Shown here: piece by piece, positions 8,667 through 17,788 of the stretch
Position numbering within the stretch: the stretch's first letter is position 1
Layout: each line of letters begins with the position of its first letter
Assembly: GCF_003985145.1 (NCBI RefSeq)
Contig: NZ_ML133525.1
Span: 1 to 64,000, forward strand
Reading direction: 5' to 3'
Length of the DNA stretch: 64,000 nucleotides
Source: Rhizobium anhuiense
GTDB lineage: Bacteria; Pseudomonadota; Alphaproteobacteria; Rhizobiales; Rhizobiaceae
Translations under genes and position numbers: made by a program
Notes under the pieces: generated by a model
The model's input: only the letters and a program-made list of their open reading frames with translations
Told to the model about the DNA's origin: nothing
Database searches by the model: none

Positions 8667-9749
8667 ATGATCAATCTCAGAAACGTTCGCAAATTCTACG
8701 GCGCGCTCGAGGTCATCAAAGGCGTCGACATCACAGTGGAAGACGGCGAATTCGCCGTCTTCGTCGGCCCGTCCGGCTGCGGCAAGTCGACGCTGCTGCG
8801 GATGATCGCCGGCCTCGAAGGCATCGACGACGGAGACCTCATCCTCAACGGCAAGCGTATCAACGACGTGCCGCCCGACAAGCGCGGCATCGCCATGGTG
8901 TTCCAGTCCTATGCGCTCTATCCGCATATGAGTGTTGCCGAAAATATCGGCTTCTCCCTCAGCCTGAAGAAGGTGCCGGAGGCGGAAATCCGCCGGCAGG
9001 TCGAAGCCGTCGCCGAGATCCTGCAGCTGACCGACTATCTCGACCGCCGCCCTGCCGCCCTTTCCGGCGGCCAGCGCCAGCGTGTGGCGATCGGCCGGGC
9101 CATCATCAAGAAACCGGCGCTGATCCTGTTCGACGAGCCGCTGTCGAACCTCGATTCGGCGCTACGCGTGCAGATGCGCGCCGAGCTGCAGCGTCTGCAC
9201 CGCGAGCTGAAGGCAACTGTCGTCTACGTCACCCACGACCAGGTGGAGGCGATGACGATGGCCGACCGCATCGTCGTGCTGAACAAGGGCCTGGTGGCAC
9301 AGGCGGGGGCGCCGATGGCGCTCTACCATCAGCCGGAGAATGAATTTGTCGCGACCTTCATCGGCTCGCCGAAGATGAATGTCATCCCGGTCACCGCGAC
9401 GCAGGCCTCAGCGGGCAGGCTGCATCTCGACAGCCCGATCGGGCTTTCGCTCGATCTTGCCGATGCGAACGGGGTCGTGCCGCAGGGCGAGGCCAAGCTC
9501 GGCATCCGGCCGGAGCATTTGAAGATCGCGCCGGAGGGGCGGGGAAATTTCACCGCCGAGGTGGTCATCGTCGAGCGCCTCGGCGTCGAGACCTACATGA
9601 CCGTCGGCTCGCCGCAGCAACCGATCGTGGTGCGCGCCGAAGGCGATATCGCGGTGCGGCCGGGCGACCGCGTGCCGCTGATGGCCGATCCGGCTGCCTG
9701 CCATCTGTTCGATTCCGCCGGCCGAGTGATCCGTCCGGCAACTGCCTGA
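8667..9749 (+). CDS. ABC transporter ATP-binding protein, UgpC/MsmK type
   Basis: This 360-residue ATPase is complete. It has Walker [10 protein letters not shown] (residues 34-42), a Q-loop [14 protein letters not shown], the signature LSGGQRQRV, Walker B LILFDEP, H-loop THDQ, and a C-terminal TOBE region (GIRPEHL). It closes the importer and lies 34 bp before the thuA-like gene. It is closely similar to the fragment at 1-879 and to the smoK product at 38167, as expected for CUT1 ATPases, which can be interchangeable. Confidence 0.94.
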   Translation: MINLRNVRKFYGALEVIKGVDITVEDGEFAVFVGPSGCGKSTLLRMIAGLEGIDDGDLILNGKRINDVPPDKRGIAMVFQSYALYPHMSVAENIGFSLSLKKVPEAEIRRQVEAVAEILQLTDYLDRRPAALSGGQRQRVAIGRAIIKKPALILFDEPLSNLDSALRVQMRAELQRLHRELKATVVYVTHDQVEAMTMADRIVVLNKGLVAQAGAPMALYHQPENEFVATFIGSPKMNVIPVTATQASAGRLHLDSPIGLSLDLADANGVVPQGEAKLGIRPEHLKIAPEGRGNFTAEVVIVERLGVETYMTVGSPQQPIVVRAEGDIAVRPGDRVPLMADPAACHLFDSAGRVIRPATA

Positions 9750-9783
9750 CACCTGAACCATCGCCCAAACATCGAGGAATGCC

Positions 9784-10524
9784 ATGACAATCAAGATCAC
9801 CATCTGGAACGAAGGACGCCACGAACAGCTCCACAGGGAGGTCCAGGAGATCTACCCCGACCGTATCGACGGCGCGATCGCCGCCGGTATTGCCCATCCG
9901 GATTTCGAAATCCGCCGCGGCACGTTGGATGATCCCGATGAAGGCCTGCCGGACAGCGTGCTCGATGATACCGACGTGCTGCTCTGGTGGGGGCATATGG
10001 CGCATGACGAGGTCAGCGACGGGCTGATCGACCGCGTGCAGCAGCGTGTGCTGAAGGGCATGGGCCTGCTGGTCCTGCATTCCGGCCATCATTCCAAGCT
10101 CTTCCGCCGGCTGATGGGCACCAACGCCAACCTTTCCTGGCGCGAGACGCCGGATGGCGACCTCGAACGCGTCTGGGTGGTCAATCCCTCGCATCCGATC
10201 GCCGAGGGACTGCCGCCCTATTTCGAGGTCAATGCCTCGGAAATGTACGGCGAGCCCTTCGATATTCCGCAGCCGGACGAGCTTGTGTTCATCTCCTGGT
10301 ATTCCGGTGGCGAGGTGTTCCGCAGCGGCTGCACCTTCCAGCGCGGGCGCGGGCGCATTTTCTTCTTCAGCCCCGGCCACGAGACCTACCCGATCTATCA
10401 CGACAAGATCGTGCATAAGGTGATCTCGAACGGCATCCGCTGGGCGCAGCAGAAACACACAGATGGCCGCATCCTGGAAAACTGGCATCGGGCCGAGCCG
10501 CTGCATGGGCGTCCCGACAGCTGA
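9784..10524 (+). CDS. ThuA-domain protein
   Basis: This 246-residue protein has the class-I glutamine-amidotransferase-like fold typical of ThuA. The N-terminus ITIWNEGRHEQ is followed by LLWWGHMAHDEV, LLVLHSGHHSKLF near residue 95 and FFFSPGHETYPI near 195. A GAGGAATGCC site precedes the ATG. In S. meliloti, ThuA works with the Gfo/Idh protein ThuB on trehalose and related disaccharides through 3-keto intermediates. Here a Gfo/Idh gene lies in the divergent arm, so an analogous function on another glycoside is likely but unproven. It is last in the importer operon and converges on the SMP-30 gene nine bases away. Confidence 0.88.
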   Translation: MTIKITIWNEGRHEQLHREVQEIYPDRIDGAIAAGIAHPDFEIRRGTLDDPDEGLPDSVLDDTDVLLWWGHMAHDEVSDGLIDRVQQRVLKGMGLLVLHSGHHSKLFRRLMGTNANLSWRETPDGDLERVWVVNPSHPIAEGLPPYFEVNASEMYGEPFDIPQPDELVFISWYSGGEVFRSGCTFQRGRGRIFFFSPGHETYPIYHDKIVHKVISNGIRWAQQKHTDGRILENWHRAEPLHGRPDS

Positions 10525-10533
10525 AGGCCTGAT

Positions 10534-11445
10534 CTATGGATATTGTGCGCCGGTCGTCTTGATATAAATCGAATAGACCGAACGCGTCGCGGTGATGAAG
10601 AGCCGGTTTTTCTTGGGGCCGCCGAAGGTGAGGTTGGACACCGTCTGCGGCACCCTGATCTTGCCGAGCAGCGTTCCCTCGGGCGAAAAGCAGTGGACGC
10701 CGTCGGAGGCGCTCGTCCAGAGATTGCCTTGGACATCGAAGCGGAAGCCGTCGGGATTGCCGACGTCGAGGCTGCAGAAGTAACGGCTATTCGCAAGCCT
10801 CCTGCCGTCGATGACGTCGAAAACGCGGATATGGCGCGGCACGTCATGTTTTGCCGAGCCGGAATCGGCAATATAAAGCTTCGTCTCATCGGGCGAGAAG
10901 GCAAGGCCGTTCGGTTGGATGAAATCCTCGACGACGGCATCGATCTCGCCGCTTACGGGGTCGATCCGGTAGACGTTGCGGGTCGGCTGCTCGGGCTCGG
11001 CCTTGTGGCCCTCGTAATCGGACAGGATGCCGTAAGTCGGATCGGTGAACCAGACCCCGCCGTCGGAGTGCACGACGACGTCGTTCGGCGAATTCAGCCG
11101 CTTGCCCTCATAGCTGTCGGCGAGAACGGTGATGGTGCCGTCCGTCTCGGTACGGGTGACGCGGCGGCCGCCATGTTCACAGGAGATGAGCCGGCCCTGC
11201 CGGTCGCGGGTATTGCCGTTGACGTAGTTGGATGGTGAACGGAAGACGGAGACCGTTCCATCCGGTGTCCATCGCATCATCCGTTCATTCGGGATATCGC
11301 TCCAGAGAAGGCAGTTCAGGTCGGAAAACCAGACCGGGCCTTCCGTCCAGCGGCAGCCGGAATAAAGCTCCTCGAGGGTGGCGCTGCCGATGATCATTGC
11401 ACCGAAGCGTTCGTCGCGGATCTCATAAATCGGATTGTCGCCCAT
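10534..11445 (-). CDS. SMP-30/gluconolactonase-family protein
   Basis: This is a 303-residue six-bladed propeller of the SMP-30/LRE family, which uses a divalent metal to hydrolyse sugar lactones. Metal-site segments are visible: EELYSGCRWTEGPVWF near residue 20, LNSPNDVVVHSDGGVWFTDP near 135 and PNGLAFSPDETKLYIADS near 190. ATG 11445 follows GGGAGGAAACC. The frame stays open upstream by chance, but that extension is low-complexity arginine-rich sequence. It is the third gene of the minus operon with the PhyH-like dioxygenase and SDR, which suggests dehydrogenase then lactonase chemistry on one sugar. Confidence 0.88.
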   Translation of the reverse strand: MGDNPIYEIRDERFGAMIIGSATLEELYSGCRWTEGPVWFSDLNCLLWSDIPNERMMRWTPDGTVSVFRSPSNYVNGNTRDRQGRLISCEHGGRRVTRTETDGTITVLADSYEGKRLNSPNDVVVHSDGGVWFTDPTYGILSDYEGHKAEPEQPTRNVYRIDPVSGEIDAVVEDFIQPNGLAFSPDETKLYIADSGSAKHDVPRHIRVFDVIDGRRLANSRYFCSLDVGNPDGFRFDVQGNLWTSASDGVHCFSPEGTLLGKIRVPQTVSNLTFGGPKKNRLFITATRSVYSIYIKTTGAQYP

Positions 11446-11540
11446 GCCGGTTTCCTCCCTGAATGCTGCCGTTCTTTTCCTAGCGGCAAAAACCTGGAGG
11501 TGCCAGAGCCCGGCGACGGAATTGCCGGGCTCTGCCTTTC

Positions 11541-12362
11541 TCAGAGGGCTGCGACCGGATGCGGCGAGCCGTCGTAGGCGCCCCAGATCGACTGATCGAA
11601 GCAGATGACCGAGCCGGTCATCAGGCCGGATTCGGAAGACGACAGGTAAGCGCAGGCGCGCGCCACCTCGTGCGGATCGACGAGACGGCCGAAGGGCTGG
11701 CTTGCCTCCGCCTTCTCCAACCAGTCGGCCGGTGCCTCGTGATATTCGCGCTGGATCCGGTCCTCGCCTTCGGAGGCCATCCAACCGATGTTCAGACCAT
11801 TGACGCGGATGCGGTTGCGCAGCAGCGCGTAGGCGGTGTTCTTCGTCAGCGTTTCCAGCGCGCCCTTGGAGGCGCAATAGGCGGCGATGAAGGGCTGGCC
11901 GGCTTTGGCCGACATCGAGCCGATGTTGACGATGGTGCCTTCGATCTTTTCGCGGCGCATGACCTTTATCGCTTCCTGCATCAGGAAAAACGGCGCGCGC
12001 ACATTGACGGCGAACATGGCGTCGAAGAGCTCCGGGCTGGTATCGAGAATGGTGCCGCGATCGGTAATGGCGGCGGCATTGACCAGCGCGTCGACACGGC
12101 CGAAGGCCTCATCGCAGGCGCGCACGACATTCTGCGCCTCCTCGACCTTGCCGAGGTCGGCCTTCATATAAACGACCCTGGCGCCGGTCACGTCCGAAAT
12201 CTCCGCGGCCTTCGCATTACCTTTGGCTTCGTTGCGGCCGCAGATGACGATGCCCTTTGCGCCGCGCTCGGCGAAGAGGCGGGCGATGGTGGCGCCCAAG
12301 CCTTGCGTGCCGCCCGTAATGATGGCGATCTTGCCGTCGAGACGGCCGTGGTCTGTGCTCAT
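11541..12362 (-). CDS. SDR-family oxidoreductase
   Basis: This is a classical short-chain dehydrogenase of 273 residues. The cofactor loop is TGGTQGLGATIA near residue 17. NAAA replaces NNAG near 92. The catalytic Ser, Tyr and Lys are in NIGSMSAKAGQPFIAAYCASK. It probably oxidises a sugar or polyol hydroxyl using NAD(P). It lies between the dioxygenase (90 bp upstream) and the lactonase gene (95 bp downstream) in the same direction. The substrate is not readable. A lactone product would fit the following SMP-30 protein. Confidence 0.9.
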   Translation of the reverse strand: MSTDHGRLDGKIAIITGGTQGLGATIARLFAERGAKGIVICGRNEAKGNAKAAEISDVTGARVVYMKADLGKVEEAQNVVRACDEAFGRVDALVNAAAITDRGTILDTSPELFDAMFAVNVRAPFFLMQEAIKVMRREKIEGTIVNIGSMSAKAGQPFIAAYCASKGALETLTKNTAYALLRNRIRVNGLNIGWMASEGEDRIQREYHEAPADWLEKAEASQPFGRLVDPHEVARACAYLSSSESGLMTGSVICFDQSIWGAYDGSPHPVAAL

Positions 12363-12452
12363 GTGGTTCCTCCGTTGTGATGATGTGCGAATGGCCTCCC
12401 GCGGATGCGGGAGGCTTGTGTCAGTACGGATACAAGAGACTTACGCTTCCAA

Positions 12453-13640
12453 TCAGCTCAGCTTCTTCTGCGCCTGCGCCGCAAGTGCTGCGGTAAAGGC
12501 CTCGTCGCTCCAGCCTTCCTTCAGCGCCTCGTGCATCAGTTGCGCCTGTGTCTTCGGCGCCAGTCCGCCGAGCGGCGGGTCGCGGTCGAGATTGGTCGGG
12601 AAGGAATAACCTTCGGCGCAGGCGGCGACGGCGTTGGCGATTTCATCAGGCGAGAGCTTTTCCTGCAAGCTCTTCAAGGCGGGAAACAGCCTGGCGCTCA
12701 TCTTCTCGCGGTTGACGGTTTCCATCGCCCGGCCGAAGGCGGAGGAGACTTGCAGGAGGTTGGCGACACGCTTGATGTCGGCCGAGCGGTTGGTGCCGGC
12801 GGCATGGAAAAGGGCGGGATTGAAGAAGACGACGTCGCCTTTTTCGAGCGGCATCTGGACATGATGGGTTTCGAAATAATCGCGGAACTCCTGCCGTTTC
12901 AGCGCGAGATAACCGGGCACATAGGTTTGGCTGTGCGGCAGAAAGAGCGTCGGGCCGCTTTCGAGCGGCATGTCGCAATGGGCGACCGCGCCCTGCAGTG
13001 TCAGTACCGGCGAGAGCCGGTGCACATGCGCCGGAAACTGCTCGATCACCGCAGACGACTGAAACCCGAGATGGTAATCGCGATGCGCCGACTGCGCCGC
13101 GCCGCCCGGATTGACGCGATTGACCTGCGCCGTCATCTGGTAGCTCGGGCCGAGCCAGGCTTCGCTTGCCAGCGCGATGATGGGATTGCCGTAATATTCG
13201 GCGAAATTTGCCGGATCGGCGAGGCAATGTTTTTCCAGCGAATTCCAGATGCGGTCGTTGGCGCCGGGCTTGGCGAAATGATCGCCGCCGCCGGTCGCAG
13301 TGCGGTGCTGTTCCTCGATGATCGCGTCGAAGATCGTGCTGGCGCGGTCGATGATGCCGGTGTCTTCGTAAGCGCGCTTGAACACGACGACCCCAGGGCC
13401 TTCGCCGAAGGCTTCGCAGATTTCGGCCAACACGGCGCGCCGGCCTCCCGGCGCTGCGACTTCGGCCATCACCTTTCGGCTGTCATAGATCAGCACGTTT
13501 TTTTCGACCGCGGACGCCAAGGGATAATCGGCAAGCACCGTCGTTTTTTCCGCAAGGCTGCGGAAATCGTCGAGATCGCAGGCTTCTTCGCTCAGCCAAA
13601 CGCGGTCGGCGCGCAGTGTCTGCGGGTTGTCGGTTTTCAT
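12453..13640 (-). CDS. Phytanoyl-CoA dioxygenase (PhyH)-family protein
   Basis: This 395-residue protein has the Fe(II)/2-oxoglutarate dioxygenase pattern: an HxD pair in AHRDYHLG (His186, Asp188), the distal ligand in FNPALFHAAGTNRS (His279) and nearby Arg285/Arg291 for 2-oxoglutarate. Bacterial PhyH proteins hydroxylate or oxidatively cleave small molecules and are not restricted to phytanoyl-CoA. It is the first gene of the operon with an SDR and a lactonase, and it is divergent from a LacI regulator 95 bp away. The likely role is the opening oxidation in catabolism of an unusual carbohydrate or derivative; this is inference from context. Confidence 0.82.
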   Translation of the reverse strand: MKTDNPQTLRADRVWLSEEACDLDDFRSLAEKTTVLADYPLASAVEKNVLIYDSRKVMAEVAAPGGRRAVLAEICEAFGEGPGVVVFKRAYEDTGIIDRASTIFDAIIEEQHRTATGGGDHFAKPGANDRIWNSLEKHCLADPANFAEYYGNPIIALASEAWLGPSYQMTAQVNRVNPGGAAQSAHRDYHLGFQSSAVIEQFPAHVHRLSPVLTLQGAVAHCDMPLESGPTLFLPHSQTYVPGYLALKRQEFRDYFETHHVQMPLEKGDVVFFNPALFHAAGTNRSADIKRVANLLQVSSAFGRAMETVNREKMSARLFPALKSLQEKLSPDEIANAVAACAEGYSFPTNLDRDPPLGGLAPKTQAQLMHEALKEGWSDEAFTAALAAQAQKKLS

Positions 13641-13735
13641 GGCGGGCTCCTCCCTCTTTCCGATGGAGGCACTATACGCCGCGATGCCAGGTGATATAGA
13701 TCAGAAATCCATCAAAAAACCATCAGGCCGGACCG

Positions 13736-14761
13736 ATGGCGCATCTCTTTCTCGTCAAGGACATCGCCTTCCAGGCGGGGCTCAGCACCGCAACTGTCGA
13801 CCGGGTGCTGAACGGCAGGCCGGGCGTGCGCCGGCAGACGGAGATGCGGGTGAAGGCGGCGATCGCCGAGCTGGAGAAGCAGCAGGCGGGGGCGATGGGC
13901 AGCGGGCGTGTGCTGGCGATCGATATCGTCATGGAGACGCCCCAGCGTTTCAGCGATGCGGTGCGCACTGCCTTCGAAGCGGAGATGGCGGCCTTCCTGC
14001 CGGGCGTCTTCCGCTGCCGGTTCCATTTCGCCGAGGTGATGAAGCCGGCCGAACTGGTGCAGCTTCTCGATCGCATCCGGCTGCGTGGCACGCACGGGAT
14101 CGTGCTCAAGGCGCCTGACGTTGCCGAGGTGGCTGCCGCGGTTGCCCGGGCGGATGTGGCCGGCATTCCCGTGGTGACGCTGGTGACCGACCTGCCGAAT
14201 TCGGCCCGCATCGCCTATGCCGGCGCCGACAACCGGGCGGCGGGAGAGACCGCCGCCTATCTGATCGGCGAATTCCTTGGAGACCATGGCGGCAAGGTGC
14301 TGGTGACTCTGTCGAGCGGGCGGTTCCGCGGCGAGGAGGAGCGCGAAATCGGCTTTCGCCGCAGCATCCGCGCCCATTATCCCGACATCGGCATTACCGA
14401 AATCAGCGAGGGGCACGGCACCGATGCCGCCACGGGAACGCTTGCGGCGGCAGCGCTTGCCGCCGATCCCGCCATCAACGCCGTCTATTCGATCGGCGGT
14501 GGCAACCGGGCGGTGCTTTCGGCCTTCGATGCGGCCCAACGTCCCGTCCGCGTCTTCGTCGCCCATGATCTCGATGCCGATAATCGCGCCCTGCTTGCCG
14601 CGCGTCGGATCGGCTTCGTGCTGCATCACGATCTCAGAACCGATGCGCGCTCGGCCTTTAGGGCGATCATGAGCCGGGCACAAGCGTCGGGGCGGGCGGT
14701 TTCGCCCTCGCTTTCAACGGTCGAAATCATCACGCCCTACAATATGCCTGCGGGCGATTGA
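13736..14761 (+). CDS. LacI-family transcriptional regulator
   Basis: This 341-residue regulator has an N-terminal HTH (VKDIAFQAGLSTATVDRVLNGRPGV, residues 7-31 in a single run) and an effector domain resembling ribose-type binding proteins, with AGADNRAAGETAAYL near 160 and a YSIGGGNRAVL segment near 250. It is divergent from the PhyH-SDR-lactonase operon and so is the obvious local regulator of it. The 95-bp gap contains two CCATCA repeats 11 bases apart (13709 and 13720) and a small TGAT-N4-ATCA palindrome (13692-13703), which are weak operator candidates. Confidence 0.9.
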   Translation: MAHLFLVKDIAFQAGLSTATVDRVLNGRPGVRRQTEMRVKAAIAELEKQQAGAMGSGRVLAIDIVMETPQRFSDAVRTAFEAEMAAFLPGVFRCRFHFAEVMKPAELVQLLDRIRLRGTHGIVLKAPDVAEVAAAVARADVAGIPVVTLVTDLPNSARIAYAGADNRAAGETAAYLIGEFLGDHGGKVLVTLSSGRFRGEEEREIGFRRSIRAHYPDIGITEISEGHGTDAATGTLAAAALAADPAINAVYSIGGGNRAVLSAFDAAQRPVRVFVAHDLDADNRALLAARRIGFVLHHDLRTDARSAFRAIMSRAQASGRAVSPSLSTVEIITPYNMPAGD

Positions 14762-14831
14762 GCCAATTGACTTTCCTTCCGTGCCGAATTCGGGCTACAG
14801 CTCAGACCAAGCACGAGTGAAGGTGAGCGCC

Positions 14832-16049
14832 ATGGATTACAGCGACGTCAGCACGATTGCAGCCTGGGTGACCGAGCAGGGACTGAAGGGTGTTTCCGAA
14901 GCCGAGCTCATGACCGGTTTCTGCGCGGCCTGTCGTAATGCCGGCCTGCCGCTCGACCGCGGTCTGGCGCTGATGGATACGTTGCATCCGGTGCATGAGG
15001 GCCGTGCTTTCCGCTGGGACAGCGTCGAGGAGATCCAGACAGAGTTCGAATATGGTCCGACGAGCTCGGGGGAAGCGGCGTCGAACTGGCAGCGTTCGGC
15101 TTTCTATCATCTTTGGTCTCGCAACGAGCGGGAGATCCGCCGGCGTCTCGGTTTCGGCGATCCGATCGATTTCAGCCTGCTCGATACGATCGCTGAAGCC
15201 GGCCACACGGATTTCGTGGCGATGATGCATCGTTTTTCCGAGGCTGGCACGATCGGCGAGATGGATTGCTTCTTCTCGCATTTCGCGACGAAACATCCTG
15301 AGGGCTTTTCCGATCACGACCTTGCCATCCTGCGCAAGCTGGTGCCGGTGTTGGGGCTGGCGATCAAATGCATCGCGCTTGGGCGCATCGCCCGCACCAT
15401 CGCGGAGGTCTATCTCGGCGAGGACGCCGCGCGCCAGGTCATGGAAGGCAAGATCAGCCGCGGCAAATCGGAGCGGATTTCCGCAGCACTCTGGTTTTCC
15501 GATCTGCTGAACTACACCAAGATCTCCGACAGCGTACCGCCGGAGGAGATCATCCCGCTGCTCAACGACTACAGCGAGGCTGTGATCACGGCGATCCACG
15601 CATCCGGCGGCAACGTGCTGAAGCTGATCGGCGACGGCGTGCTGGCGATCTTCAAGGGCGAGGTTCCGGCGGAGGCTTGTTCCGCGGCCCTACGCGCCGA
15701 ATCCCTTCTGCGCGAAAAGCTCGGCACGTTGAATGATGAACGCCGAAGGGCCGGCCGGGCCGCGACCGACGTCTATATCGGCCTGCATATCGGCGACGTC
15801 TTCTACGGCAATATCGGCAGCCAGGACCGGCTGGACTTTACCGTCATCGGGCCTGCCGTCAACGAGGTCAGCCGCATCGCCTCGATCTGCCGCTCGGTCG
15901 ATCTCAACCTCTTGATGTCCTCCGATTTCGCCTCGGCGATCCCGGAGGAGGAGCGCGCGACACTCGCCTGCATCGGCCGCTACGCATTGCGCGGCGTACA
16001 GCGTGCGCAGGAGCTCTATACGCTCGATAGCGCCCGGCTGAACGGCTGA
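14832..16049 (+). CDS. Class III adenylate/guanylate cyclase
   Basis: This 405-residue soluble protein makes a cyclic nucleotide, most likely cAMP. The catalytic domain occupies roughly residues 215-385. Metal ligands are Asp224 (WFSDLLNYT) and Asp268 (LIGDGVLAIF). Lys264 just before the GDG and the Asp of LDFTVIG are the purine-selecting pair expected of an adenylate cyclase. The transition-state Asn and Arg are in VNEVSRI. The first 210 residues have no domain I recognise and no membrane segment, so they are probably a sensory module. ATG 14832 follows a GGTGAG site; upstream in-frame sequence has none. Rhizobia carry many such cyclases. Confidence 0.9.
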   Translation: MDYSDVSTIAAWVTEQGLKGVSEAELMTGFCAACRNAGLPLDRGLALMDTLHPVHEGRAFRWDSVEEIQTEFEYGPTSSGEAASNWQRSAFYHLWSRNEREIRRRLGFGDPIDFSLLDTIAEAGHTDFVAMMHRFSEAGTIGEMDCFFSHFATKHPEGFSDHDLAILRKLVPVLGLAIKCIALGRIARTIAEVYLGEDAARQVMEGKISRGKSERISAALWFSDLLNYTKISDSVPPEEIIPLLNDYSEAVITAIHASGGNVLKLIGDGVLAIFKGEVPAEACSAALRAESLLREKLGTLNDERRRAGRAATDVYIGLHIGDVFYGNIGSQDRLDFTVIGPAVNEVSRIASICRSVDLNLLMSSDFASAIPEEERATLACIGRYALRGVQRAQELYTLDSARLNG

Positions 16050-16084
16050 TCGCAGCAGCATCGGCAAGGAGGTAGAGCGGGTCG

Positions 16085-16486
16085 TCAGAGCTTTCCGAGG
16101 AGGCTCTGCCTCAATGCCCACTTCTCCGGCCCGTGGACGGCGGCAAAGAGCAGGCCGGCGAGGAAGGTGAAGTGATCGACGAAGAAGCCGAACTCGGCCT
16201 GGTTCTGCTGCCAATGCGATGGGCCGTGGAAGGCGAAGGCGAGGAAGATCACATAGATGCCGGCGAGCAGGCTGGCCTCCGTGAAGAAGGCACCTGTTAT
16301 GAAGGCGAGCGCCAGCGCGATCTCGAAGAAGGCGGCGATCCAGGCCAGGAATGTCGCGATCGGAAAACCGGCGGCGGCGACGTAGTCCGCCGTCGCACCG
16401 ATATCGGCGAACTTGAAGCCGGCCGCCATGAAGAAGATAAAACTGAAGATGATGCGGGCGACGATGATTGCGATCGCTCTGGCCAT
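16085..16486 (-). CDS. DoxX-family membrane protein
   Basis: This 133-residue protein has four hydrophobic segments: one at the start (IAIIVARIIFSFIFFMAAGF), then near residues 38-62, 66-86 and 105-120. It has the DoxX pattern KFADI and FHGPSHWQQNQ. DoxX relatives are integral membrane proteins of uncertain, often redox-related, function. ATG 16486 follows GAGGAGG; sequence upstream is open by chance. It converges on the cyclase gene. It may be read through from dgoD, 95 bp upstream. Confidence 0.85.
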   Translation of the reverse strand: MARAIAIIVARIIFSFIFFMAAGFKFADIGATADYVAAAGFPIATFLAWIAAFFEIALALAFITGAFFTEASLLAGIYVIFLAFAFHGPSHWQQNQAEFGFFVDHFTFLAGLLFAAVHGPEKWALRQSLLGKL

Positions 16487-16581
16487 ATGGAAACCTCCTC
16501 TTGAGCTTCTACTATGACGGATGAGAGGCTCGATGTCCGACACCATGAATGAAAAAGGGCCGCTTGCGCGACCCTTATCTC

Positions 16582-17730
16582 TTACCACTCGGCGAAGCTG
16601 CCGTCGGCGTGCCGCCAGATCGGGTTGCGCCAGCGATGGCCCTCCTTGGCGCGTTCGATGACATAAGCCTCGTCGACCTCGATGCCGAGGCCGGGACCCT
16701 GCGGGATCGAAACGAAACCATCGGCATAGTGGAACACCTCCTTGTTGGAGATGTAGTCGAGGATGTCGTTGCCCTTGTTGTAGTGGATGCCGAGGCTCTG
16801 TTCCTGGATGAAGGCGTTGTAGCTGACGGCATCGACCTGCAGGCAGGCGGCGAGCGCGATCGGGCCGAGCGGGCAATGCGGCGCCAGCGCCACGTCATAG
16901 GCTTCGGCCATCGCCGCGATCTTGCGGCATTCGGTAATGCCGCCGGCATGGGAGAGATCCGGCTGGATGATGTCGACATAGCCGTCGGACAGAACCTGCT
17001 TGAAGTCCCAGCGCGAAAACAGCCGTTCGCCGAGCGCGATCGGCGTCGAGGTATGGTTGACGATATCGCGCAGCGCTTCCTTGTTTTCCGAAAGCACCGG
17101 CTCCTCGATAAACATCAGCTTGTAGGGATCGAGCTCCTTAGCGAGAACCTTCGCCATCGGTTTGTGCACACGGCCGTGGAAATCGACGCCGATGCCGATA
17201 TGCGGGCCGATCGCTTCGCGGATGGCGGCGATGGTTTCGACTGCCTTCTCCACCTTCTCGTTGGTGTCGACGATCTGCATCTCCTCGCAGCCATTGAGTT
17301 TGATCGCCTTGAAACCGCGGGCAACCACCTCCCTGGCATTGTTGGCGACATCCGAGGGACGGTCGCCGCCGATCCAGGAATAGACCTTGATACGATCACG
17401 GAGCTGGCCGCCGAGGAGCGAATGGATCGGCTGGCCGAGCGCCTTGCCCTTGATGTCCCAGAGCGCCTGGTCGATGCCCGACATCGCGCTCATATGAACG
17501 GCGCCGCCGCGATAGAAGCCGCCGCGATACATCACGGTCCAGTGGTCCTCGATCAGGAAGGGATCCTTGCCGATCAGATAGTCTTCCAGTTCGTGGACGG
17601 CCGCCTGAACAGTCAGCGCCCGGCCCTCGACGACCGGTTCGCCCCAGCCGACGATGCCCTCGTCGGTCTCGACCTTCAAAAACAGCCAGCGCGGCGGCAC
17701 GATATAAGTGGTGAGTTTGGTGATCTTCAT
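16582..17730 (-). CDS. dgoD: D-galactonate dehydratase
   Basis: This enzyme dehydrates D-galactonate to 2-keto-3-deoxy-galactonate. Its 382 residues align almost end to end with my memory of E. coli DgoD, including the C-terminus (WRNPxWRHxDxSxAEW). Metal ligands Asp183 (VDFHGRV), Glu209 (IEEPV) and Glu235 (LGERLFSR), and catalytic His185 and His285 (APHCPLGP), occur at the E. coli numbering. It follows the GntR regulator gene by 58 bp in the same direction. The importer, epimerase and SDR of the divergent arm could supply galactonate from galactose. The kinase and aldolase that would follow (dgoK, dgoA) are not in the window. Confidence 0.95.
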   Translation of the reverse strand: MKITKLTTYIVPPRWLFLKVETDEGIVGWGEPVVEGRALTVQAAVHELEDYLIGKDPFLIEDHWTVMYRGGFYRGGAVHMSAMSGIDQALWDIKGKALGQPIHSLLGGQLRDRIKVYSWIGGDRPSDVANNAREVVARGFKAIKLNGCEEMQIVDTNEKVEKAVETIAAIREAIGPHIGIGVDFHGRVHKPMAKVLAKELDPYKLMFIEEPVLSENKEALRDIVNHTSTPIALGERLFSRWDFKQVLSDGYVDIIQPDLSHAGGITECRKIAAMAEAYDVALAPHCPLGPIALAACLQVDAVSYNAFIQEQSLGIHYNKGNDILDYISNKEVFHYADGFVSIPQGPGLGIEVDEAYVIERAKEGHRWRNPIWRHADGSFAEW

Positions 17731-17788
17731 CGCTGTCTTTCAGTCTCTTCCCGGGTTTGCGATCGGCATGTCCGCAGGTGGTGATCCA

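Noticed and set aside
11446..11877. N-terminal extension of the SMP-30 protein into the SDR gene region.
   Set aside because: It is Arg-rich, overlaps the SDR 3' end and has no homology-like pattern. GGGAGG precedes ATG 11445.
16487..16876. N-terminal extension of the DoxX protein across the end of dgoD.
   Set aside because: It shadows dgoD in another frame; GAGGAGG precedes ATG 16486 and the hydrophobic start.
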